A stretch of DNA of 64,000 bases, from positions 13,080,001-13,144,000 of the forward strand of contig OU612073.1 of NCBI GenBank assembly GCA_914767715.1. Reading direction: 5' to 3'. Positions 56,103-64,000 of the stretch are shown one piece after another. How positions within the stretch are numbered: the first letter of the stretch is position 1; each line of letters begins with the position of its first letter. Source of the stretch: Membranipora membranacea (taxonomy: Eukaryota; Bryozoa; Gymnolaemata; Cheilostomatida; Membraniporidae). The notes beneath the pieces were generated by a model. The model did no database searches. It was not told the origin of the DNA and saw nothing but the letters and a program-made list of their open reading frames with translations. The translations under genes were made by a program, and so were the position numbers.

Positions 56103-56248
56103 GCTGGTCTGCGATTGCATGGTCACCCAGTGGTAATGAGTGCATAATGAGTTGGCTATTTACAACCAGGGGGCTAGTGCTCTGTGAGCAATGCAGACTG
56201 GTAGTGCGGGTTTGAATCTCAACAAACTGCTGTGCTATTATTCCACAG
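56103..56248 (+). mobile_element. Second tRNA-like repeat, copy 2
   Basis: Same A-box- and B-box-like signals and length as at 52.2 kb, with a handful of substitutions, in the same place relative to module R5. Confidence 0.5.
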
Positions 56249-56259
56249 AATCAGAATGG

Positions 56260-57257
56260 AGCGCTGAGGTGAGCATGGTTTTCATTGTTCCCTTTTTTGG
56301 ATATGAAAATATTTTACACAATTGCATTTATTCATGAGGAATTATGAAAGCTTGTTTGTATCATTACTTCCTGAACTTTGACGTGAGCACTTACGTCTAC
56401 TATTTTTGTGTATTTACGTTTTTTATGTTGTTTCAGTTTCACTATACAAAATAGAAGTATCAACCTTCAATATAGTTGGCTCAAACCCAAGATAAATAAT
56501 AATTTTATCAGTCACACAATCACCATGAATTCCGCCTGCACTCATAAATAGTGGTAGTACCGTCCCCCTTGACACACCCACATTTGAAATATGAGTGGAA
56601 AAGAGGGTGCATCAAACAACCCAAAAGTTTTTTAAGCCCCATGACAAAAGAACTAGCACTGAGAAGCCGTACATTCTGAACAACCTTCTGAGGCCAGAAA
56701 GAGAAGTGGCGGGCATGATGGATCCATGCGTAAATAAAATTATTTTAATACACTCTGCATTTCATTCTATTAAATTGAATTCCATCAAGTTCAGGTTGAG
56801 AATAGTTAATCAGTCATGATTATATATCTCTGTATTACAGCACGGAATAGAGGAGAATAGAAATTCATGCCTCGCAGCAAGGGATGACCAAAAAGCAAAG
56901 AGGAGACTGCGGATTGGCCCATATGTGAGCATCTTGTACCATTAGAAAGATGCCTTCACTTGGGACGACCAATAAAACTCATTCGAAGTCCATGTAAAGC
57001 TGATGAATGACCATATATTTGCGACATGCTTAATCTAATGAAGGTATTAAAGCCATACATCTGCGGAACAGTTGCTAAACACAAAATATGTATTAACTGC
57101 CAACTAAAAAGAACATTGGTACGCTGATCATTTATTGAACGGTAAAATATGAGTGGCAACCCCATCTCAGTGTACAATCTTGATATACAGGTGAATATGT
57201 TTGTTCTGACAAGGAACCTGATGTCCAAGCTGACCAAACCACCACCGACCATGCCAG
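56260..57257. other. Module spacer, no clear gene
   Basis: 56538-56610 (GCACTCATAAATAGTGG...CACATTTGAAA) recurs at 61106-61175. A short frame with HQTTQKFFKPHDKRTSTEKP and LRPEREVAGMMD lies at 56600-56727 and may be an exon. Otherwise AT-rich. Confidence 0.35.
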
Positions 57258-58800
57258 GCTAGATCAAAACAAGAGGGCACTCGAGTCTTTATTGAGTGGT
57301 CGGAGAAGTCCAAAGGTGATCAAAAGTTAGTTAATTTAATTCCGTCAATAGGGTATTATATTTGGTCGACCTGTCAATCCGAATTGAAGACTTCTTCAAT
57401 TAATTTGATTTAGGTGTACTTTCAGGGCAGTATTCATGGGTTTTAGAGTGTTAGATGCAGGTAGGAGGTGCAGGTGCATAGGTCAACAAGTCAAGCTCTG
57501 ATCACATGATGCGGTATGAACTTCCTGCATAAACTGTTTGTATGGATGCCAGGGAAAAAATTAGTTAGATGAGCGGAACAGACAGGTAGGTGAGGTGAAT
57601 AAAATGAAAGAAATTTTGAATAATTCTGAACTAATTGATTGTAATTCTTTTATTATTTACCAGTATCAAAACTAGGATCGAGCCAAAAACTACCAAATAA
57701 ATGACAAAGGTATTTGTTATTACAGTATTGTCAACTCATGAAGTATTTTTCTTGTCAGCTTTGGTATACCTAGTACGTGAGAAAAATGTTAAACTGTTAA
57801 TGGTCAGGCTTCTCTCCCATCCTCTCCACTTGTTTCCCATTCGAAAATCTTGGTTCTTTCAAGCTGCCATACCATGATCATTTTTTCCAGCCAGTGGATA
57901 AGGAAGTTGTATGTATGTATGTAAGAAGTTCTATCTCCATACACTTGGCTACAATGTCACCTCCACAGTCGCCGCTACTGCAAAGACTAACCCTCCCCAG
58001 ACCAGAGAGGCCGCAAGAAACTTGAATCCAATGAGCTCCACGTCAAGATAGACACGCATATACGATCATTATAATCCCTACATCTCACATTACCGAAGGG
58101 CTCATGCTCCGAATCGTCTCTACTTACCACATAAACTAACAATAAATAGTATGCACAAGGATTTTCTCAAGCCCTATCCAGACTACAAAACCAACTACAC
58201 CACATATATGAGAAGGGTTAACTCCATGAACATATCATTCGCTAAGCTAGGTGAGGAGGAATGTGAAGTGTGCTCTGCTCTGATAAAACTCCCCAATCCA
58301 TGAACCACCATTTGTTGATAATAAATGTTCTAAGGGAAACTGCCAGCCTTGCAGTGATTACGCAACTCATCTAGACAAAGCCAAAAACTCCAGAGAAGCC
58401 TATCTACTAGACAGAGCAACTGTAGAGCCCGACACAATAGTGCGGAGTGTGGATTTGCAGAAGGTGGTGATGCTGCCACGACTGCCCCATTGTTACACTA
58501 AATGCTAGCATAACTCATTGGGATGGATTAATATGAAGCCAGATTAACAATTATGAATTTAATTGCCATCATATTGTTAGCGTTGTTGACATACACCTTA
58601 GCACTGAAACATTTCACAATTACTTGAAAACTCTGTCCTGGCTATCAGAAAGATTAAAAATGTGGTGATAACGAGTTTTACCCGCAGAGGGCAGTATGGA
58701 TGTAGCTATCAAAATATTTTCAGAGCCTGCCCAACTGGAGGGTTATGCTGATGATAGCCAAGTGCAAATGTTGTTGTAAGTTAAACTAATCATCGCTTCT
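57258..58800 (+). pseudogene. Module R6, copy 2 (broken Cys-rich ORF)
   Basis: Near-identical to 45338-46835. Differences include a lost T just after the shared start, an extra about 35 bases near 57415, loss of CACTGGTTCACCCCAC near 57993, and indels around 58075 and 58285 that break the Cys-rich frame. The module continues into the kinase region. Confidence 0.75.
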
Positions 58801-59117
58801 AAACCATGGTCATTTCATTGTTGAAGTGAATTCTATTTCATGAACTGAGGTGCAACTAGCCGATGATAGGCAAATGCAGATGTGGTATAAGGCATGTAGG
58901 CAAGCAGGCATGTGACCATTGAGAGTCGTCACACTCCCTGACAGCAAGATTGCCAATCGCAGACATTCAGATTAATTTTCATAGGTGGCAGCTATATAGA
59001 TTTCTTAGTTTGGAACTGTGTGATACTGGTAGTGAGAGAGCCCCCAGAGGGGTTGTTACCAATTTGCACATTCGCTCATGGTGCTATAAGAAAAAAATCT
59101 GAGCATGAACTTAAAGA

Positions 59118-59770
59118 TTGAATTGCATTAGTTGTGTGTTGTGTTGTGTGTCTATGTCGGAAATTTTTTTCAAGAGACTTTCACACCCATGTATTGTGTC
59201 TCTGTATGGACTGGTTCAGCTAGGAGAGTATGTAGGTGTGGTTGTGAAAAGGCTGACAGGGACAATATGTATGCCTACATCCATCATAAGGCCACAAGAT
59301 GCAATGATGGCATTAAAAAGGTAACCAAACCGTTTTCATCTACCTTGATACGATAGATATTTTTCGATAATGGACGTCCTTAAATAATAATGTATTACAG
59401 ACCAAGGCTGATCAATTTTTTGTTGACTGGTCAATTGATCTATAAACTAACGACTAAATTGCAACCCCTTCCAGTTGTTAGTACTTACAAACATAGCAGC
59501 TCTAAACCGTAGCAATAGCAAGCGTCAGCAACCACAGGGCCATCTCCTGACATGTAGGTTCACATTTTGGCTTTGTGTAATCAAACAAGTGAAAGACGGA
59601 GCCTGCCAAGCTAAAGAACAGTATAAAATTACTAAATTAATTCCGTATGTTAATTTTGTTAACAGGACTTCATCTCAAAACATAATATCGCAAGAGATAT
59701 AGTAGGAGCCATTCAGTTCCTCCACAGTGGAGGTATCCTTCACCAGGATATCAAGCCAATCAATAGAATA
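59118..59770 (+). pseudogene. Protein-kinase fragment: hinge and HQD loop exons
   Basis: The exon ending at 59318 (donor AAAAAG-GTAACC) reads RLSHPCIVSLYGLVQLGEYV then GVVVKRL, i.e. beta4-beta5-hinge. The exon from about 59666, after TTTTGTTAACAG, reads DFISKHNIARDIVGAIQFLH then SGGILHQDIKPIN, i.e. helix E and catalytic loop with Asp, Lys and Asn present and Arg of HRD replaced by Gln. A TAA follows almost at once. The glycine loop, beta3 Lys, DFG and C-lobe are not found here. This is the only place where both kinase exon types lie in order. Confidence 0.6.
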
Positions 59771-59799
59771 TAATTTGAAGACGTCCAACTCATTTCCGC

Positions 59800-60780
59800 G
59801 AAATAAAGAAGTTATTTGTTGTTGTTCTTTTCACAGATACACGTGCTTGGTCTACCGGGACCATTAAACTACCTGGGGTGCCCCTTCAGAGTGATTAAGG
59901 AACTGGCAGACAGACAGCAACCATTAGGTACTGCTGCTGCAAGTCAGACACATTATACGAAAAGGAGGCAGAACAGAGATTCTGTCTGTTCTGACATCAA
60001 TCATTCCACCGCCAATGTGAAAAAATTTTAAGATATATTTTTTTATTACATGTGCATCTTTGGAGTTGAGATATATACATATATATATTGTACATAACAA
60101 TTATTTATCCTTTCTGTTCTGACATCCTAATGTAATGTATAAATTAAGATATAATATAAACACAGAAGATGCTGTTGATAGGACAATTTATAATAAACGT
60201 CATTTGTACCCTTGTCAAATATGTGATTTCTGTCTGTTCTGACATCAATAATTCCACCGCCAATGTGAAAAAATTTTAAGATATATTTTTTTATTACATG
60301 TGCATCTTTGGAGTTGAGATATATACATATATATGTTGTACATAACAATTATTTATCCTTTCTGTTCTGACATCCTAATGTAATGTATAAATTAAGATAT
60401 AATATAAACACAGAAGATGCTGTTGATAGGACAATTTAGAACTACTTGAGAACACTTATATCACTTGCGTGTTGGTAACTTTTCTTTCTTGGATGTAGAA
60501 TAAATGTCATTTGTACCCTTGCCAAATATGTGATTTTTGTCTGTTCTGACATCAATAATTCCACCGCCAATGTGAAAAAGTTATGTATACCAAGTGATCG
60601 ATTCTAGGTGTGGACATTCTGTGTGTCAAATATTTTTTTATTACACGTGCATCTCTGGAGTTGAGATATATATATATATATATATATATTGTACATAACA
60701 ATTATTAATCCTTTCTGTTCTGACATCCTCATGTAATGCATAAATTAAGATATAATATAAACACAGAAGATGTTGTTGAT
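59800..60780 (+). repeat. Module R7, copy 2, with internal triplication
   Basis: 59830-60000 matches the IHVLGLP exon at 47.0 kb. The block from CTGTCTGTTCTGACATCAAT to GATGCTGTTGATAGGACA then occurs three times (about 59978-60185, 60226-60435 and 60536-60785), with (TA)n tracts growing in the third, whereas the 47-kb copy has it once. Confidence 0.8.
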
Positions 60781-60783
60781 AGG

Positions 60784-61106
60784 ACAGAAGTGTTAAGAGA
60801 AGGAGACTTTGATAGGGTTTTTGGAACGATATCAACATAGAGAGAACAGAGAATGCTGCAATGCTCAGGGTACAGGAAGAACCCAGTAAGAGTCACACCG
60901 GGAGTTTGGAGAACTACAACTTCGACTGGGAGGTGGTCTGAGCTAGATTCAGAGAGCTGGCTGATGAAAACAATTATCAACAGAAAATGGACAGAGTTGT
61001 CAAGGGGGGCCAGGCTGGCCAAACGTCAGCAAGATGATATGACGCGGAATGCATCACAGGTAAATTTGTACCAGTAATTGTGCTGGTCTGCGATTGCATG
61101 GTCGCC
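60784..61106 (+). pseudogene. Module R5, copy C (truncated)
   Basis: Fused directly to the third R7 repeat. Reads REGDFDRVFGT, then YRKNPVRVTPGVWRTTTSTG and an extra segment (RWSELDSESWLM) not present in copies A and B, then NRKWTELSRGARLAKRQQDD. It ends in the tRNA-like repeat, cut at GGTCGCC and joined to the 56.54-kb sequence. Confidence 0.6.
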
Positions 61107-61109
61107 TGC

Positions 61110-61468
61110 ACTCATAAATAGTGGTTGTACCGTCACCCTTGACACACCCACATTTGAAAAGTGGAAAAGAGGGTGCTGCTGTGTTTATGGAGCCGGTATC
61201 GGTATCTTTTAAAACTATTTATAATTTCTGGAGTTTTATATCTTTAATTGATGAGTGTTTTTGTGATTTGCTGAAACCGAACAACTATTAGTTTTCCCTG
61301 TGTAGATTTTTTTATATCTTTATCATATCATAATATATCTTTCATCATAAATCTTTACCAGGTGATCGTAATATATTATTTCTAAAGCCATAAAATCTTT
61401 TACACTTTACAGGCTGAGAAATTAACTGATCACATTGATATTATGTAATTCGTCTGTGATTCTTGTAG
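61110..61468. other. Spacer, no gene
   Basis: Begins with the 56.54-kb repeat; 61410-61468 matches the intron before the kinase exon at 17.1 kb. No coding signal. Confidence 0.4.
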
Positions 61469-61613
61469 AAGAGTGAGTCAAGAGAACATTATGGGTATTA
61501 TTGGGGTGGTTCAGCTGGGAACCCAGGTAGGAGTAGTAATGGGAAGAGCATTGTCAGATTTAGAGAAATATATACAGAGCAGGACAACTCGCCAGGTGAC
61601 GGGACAATGTAAA
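61469..61613 (+). CDS. Protein-kinase hinge exon, best-preserved copy
   Basis: Acceptor TGATTCTTGTAG and donor AAA-GTAATT are both intact. The exon reads NIMGIIGVVQLGTQVGVVMG and then RALSDLEKYIQSRTTRQVTG without stops. It covers beta4, beta5, hinge and helix D. It ends in phase 0, which matches the start of the catalytic-loop exon type at 59.67 kb, although here no such exon follows downstream. Confidence 0.55.
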
Positions 61614-61831
61614 GTAATTTACATTTTCCACTGTTACCATTTCTTGATTATTTGATGGCTAATAAATATTACGTGAAAATACGTGCCATGGTGCATAATA
61701 ACTAGCAACTGAATCTTTTTATTGATTGAAGTGGATATTTTCACACTACTATGATCAGATCAGTTATTTAGAAAGCTTCTGAAGCTTTGTGTATTAACTA
61801 CATTGCATAACTTAAATGTGTTTATTTATAG

Positions 61832-62085
61832 GCAAGTGGCCGATCAGAAAAGACTGAATGCGGCCATGCTCACCTCAGCAACAGTATTACCGCCATAGGG
61901 ATTAATAGCCCCGTCTGAACTACTTGCTGCAGTAAGAAGGGTACCTACCATACCTACATCTACTATCCAGTTTACGAATGTACCTGTAGCAGCGACTGCT
62001 GTAAGAAGGGTGCCTATTACTGAACACGAGCGATCTCAATCAGCACAGTGCAGAGCCAGAAAGTTAGCGATCAAGAAAAACATTA
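61832..62085 (+). CDS. Possible exon with AVRRVP repeats
   Basis: After TTTATTTATAG one frame reads QVADQKRLNAAMLTSATVLP, a TAG, then LIAPSELLAAVRRVPTIPTS and VAATAVRRVPITEHERSQSA, with a GTATG donor near 62086. The single stop could be real decay or a wrong acceptor. Confidence 0.3.
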
Positions 62086-62378
62086 GGGTATGCCTGTAAA
62101 CATTGCAATAAAGCTAAAACTCATCATAACCGTTGAAGCCCTTTCTAGTTCATGCCTTGTTCTCAGTTGCATCATCATTTTCATTAGTTGTTGTGAACGC
62201 TGTGTTACACAATGCTCTCTCATCTGGTCTACATGTTAAAATGAATATTTGCTGGGATATTATTGCTTGGTGCTAATATGGAAGTACTCATGTTTTATTT
62301 CAATATTGTTTTAAGACCTGTGTATGAACATGTGGAGAAATTGGTTGTCAGGAGATATTCTGAGCAGAAAATTGAGAC

Positions 62379-62576
62379 ATGGATAGGCTACTGACGGCTT
62401 ACAGATCAGTAGTATTTTGGGCCTACGCTGAATTGGAGAAAGGGGAAAGATGCCCACTTCCATCATATGCGTATCTTTTTGTGAAAGCGAAGTTTAACCG
62501 TATGGATGAGGATATGTGGGCAGATTGTAACCATACGATATATGCTGAGCGAGTAGCTGGGGAAAATGAAATATGA
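62379..62576 (+). CDS. Small ORF or exon, unknown
   Basis: A 65-codon ATG frame MDRLLTAYRSVVFWAYAELE ... FVKAKFNRMDEDMWADCNHT ends in TGA. Composition is protein-like; no family. Confidence 0.3.
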   Translation: MDRLLTAYRSVVFWAYAELEKGERCPLPSYAYLFVKAKFNRMDEDMWADCNHTIYAERVAGENEI

Positions 62577-62689
62577 TCGAGCAGTTGGTAGTTGATGATA
62601 ATATCATTATACATAATTTCAGTAATGATTAAAACTGAGATACTTGAAACAAAAAAGGATTTTTGACAGCGTGTACAAAAATTGGATAA

Positions 62690-63595
62690 GGGAGTCTGAA
62701 ACTTGTTTTTCATTTATGTGGATCAACCCCTTCATCATCACCCACGTCATCAGAATGCAGCTTTCGGAACAATGCCACACCATCTCCTGCTCTTTTTTCA
62801 CCCGACCATGTACCCGATTATCATCCAAAGCCATCAACATCATACAATCATCTGTCTCATAAATCATCATCTACTGTCCAAGCCGCTCTTTTTCCATTTA
62901 ACCAGATCACACCAAGCCGCACTGCAAAATCTAGTGCATCTCATCCTTCACCTTCCAGCTTCACATTACCACAACCATCATCAGTGAAGAAGCGGAAAGT
63001 AGCCCTAGAAGACTTGCTCCTGGATCATATGACAACCATGAAAAAGCGGATAGACCGAAGGGATTGCGCCGCTACCACCGAAAAGTCATCTATATTTGGA
63101 AAATGATGACAAATCAACATCAGTTGTTGAGTGAGAGCCAGCAGGCAGTGTGGCTGTTATAAGTACAGCAAGCACTTCCTAAAAGTGGCCAGCCAGATAA
63201 TGCCAACTTACAGCCGCCATCTACATGTAAAACAGAAGCTTACGAAAAATAGACATGATGTTAGACAAGAAGCTTACTCAGATTATATATTCTATGGAAA
63301 TGATGAAATAAATCCTACACTTAGATTTACATAAGATGGTCTCTGGACTAGTTATGTCAAGAAAACAGCAATATCATGCTCACTGCTACAAGGATTACCT
63401 GTAACTCCCACCACCAATCAAGAGTACGTTAGACTAGAGCATCCAGTACATAAATGCTTCGCATGTCCAGGATATTATAATGTTCCCAGTGACCTGGTAT
63501 TTGATGAGATTTACACAAAGTGTGGTAACCTCGGAACGATATTCTATAAACAAATACTCAAATTATCAGCAGCAATGTACCATTGGATCTTCTAA
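62690..63595 (+). pseudogene. Ser/Pro-rich nuclear protein with three in-frame stops
   Basis: One frame stays readable for about 300 codons. It has a Ser/Pro/His-rich part (62720-62960), then FTLPQPSSVKKRKVALEDLL and LDHMTTMKKRIDRR (putative nuclear signal plus helix), TGA at 63104, TGA at 63125 and TAA at 63332. The last 86 codons include YVRLEHPVHKCFACPGYYNV. The layout (basic signal, then D-x-x-(L/V)-x-x-(H/Q)-M) parallels the BESS-like proteins at 42 and 54 kb. Stops could also be hidden by introns. Confidence 0.45.
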
Positions 63596-63763
63596 ACATT
63601 GAATGTGTATTGTATGTATGGAACTACTATTGCCTATACCTGCATTGACATATTTTGTATGTTTGCTTGACAAAATCTTTCATTAACTATTGAGATCACT
63701 ATGTAGTTGAAAAATGGCTGTTAACAGGGATTATGCTTAAGTTAAGAGTGGATGAAAGGAATA

Positions 63764-64000
63764 ATGTTTAGAGCTTATGAGCCTCCTCAGGCGCCACCAC
63801 GTGAGTCATCGAAATTGTTGTCGCTTTCCATACCTCCTCATAGGGCCAGAGATGTAGGGGAGTTCCACTTTTTTCGTGAGAACTACTTGAAGCATGTCCG
63901 GATGGGCAATCTTAGTGAGGCCACCAACCTGCTACAAGGTTATGTTGAGGGTTACGCTTTGACGGTGTTGAAACGGTACATGGCTGAGGTGGCTAGTGGT
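63764..64000 (+). CDS. 5' part of an open gene running off the window
   Basis: ATG at 63764 opens 79 codons to the window edge: MFRAYEPPQAPPRESSKLLS, then FHFFRENYLKHVRMGNLSEA and YVEGYALTVLKRYMAEVASG. The helical, charged composition could suit a gag-like or adaptor-type protein, but nothing specific is recognised. Its RESSKLLS codons match DNA at 13.83 kb. Confidence 0.4.
   Translation, partial: MFRAYEPPQAPPRESSKLLSLSIPPHRARDVGEFHFFRENYLKHVRMGNLSEATNLLQGYVEGYALTVLKRYMAEVASG

Noticed and set aside
61473-61655. 60-codon ORF as a complete small protein
   Set aside because: Its first codon is GTG and it continues past a good splice donor. It is an internal kinase exon.

Overview
The window looks like AT-rich nuclear DNA from an animal, most likely a marine invertebrate such as a sponge. 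The reasons are intron-bearing genes with GT/AG splice sites, tRNA-derived SINEs, non-LTR retrotransposons of the CR1/L2 and restriction-like-endonuclease types, a BEL/Pao remnant, and hAT, P-element, KDZ-like and Mutator-like transposase remains. There is no bacterial gene organisation. The organism call is inference from element content only.

Layout. At 0.7-2.8 kb there are small exons, including a five-exon gene whose phase-1 introns fit perfectly. At 3.2-10 kb there is a tetranucleotide repeat, a 137-bp tandem repeat, a broken CR1/L2-type LINE, a BEL/Pao tail, a repeat module carrying a protein-kinase exon, and a broken RLE-type retrotransposon. At 10-20 kb the DNA is sparse, with hAT, KDZ-like and other transposon-family exons and a small zinc-finger/RGG gene that ends in a perfect 28-bp hairpin. 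At 20.9-39.0 kb a minus-strand host gene is made of about 19 short exons in long introns. Those introns hold two SINEs, several fold-back elements (one a 171-bp near-perfect palindrome) and a 39-copy 27-bp minisatellite with an 81-bp higher-order repeat. A second small minus-strand gene lies at 39.6-40.7 kb.

From 41 kb to the right edge the DNA is a mosaic of modules, each present two to four times. These are a one-helix membrane protein exon, a BESS-like nuclear protein, a 95-bp satellite, Mutator-like transposase N- and C-terminal parts, a Cys-rich transposon-family protein, protein-kinase exons (hinge and HQD catalytic loop), and P-element and hAT fragments. Several modules recur at 6-17 kb. 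Copies are broken in different places, and each copy keeps some parts intact that another has lost. The arrangement suggests a composite, gene-carrying mobile element (Pack-MULE-like) or a repeatedly duplicated locus that has decayed.

All gene models here were read by eye from splice signals, frame and motifs. No similarity search was possible, so family names rest on motif recall.
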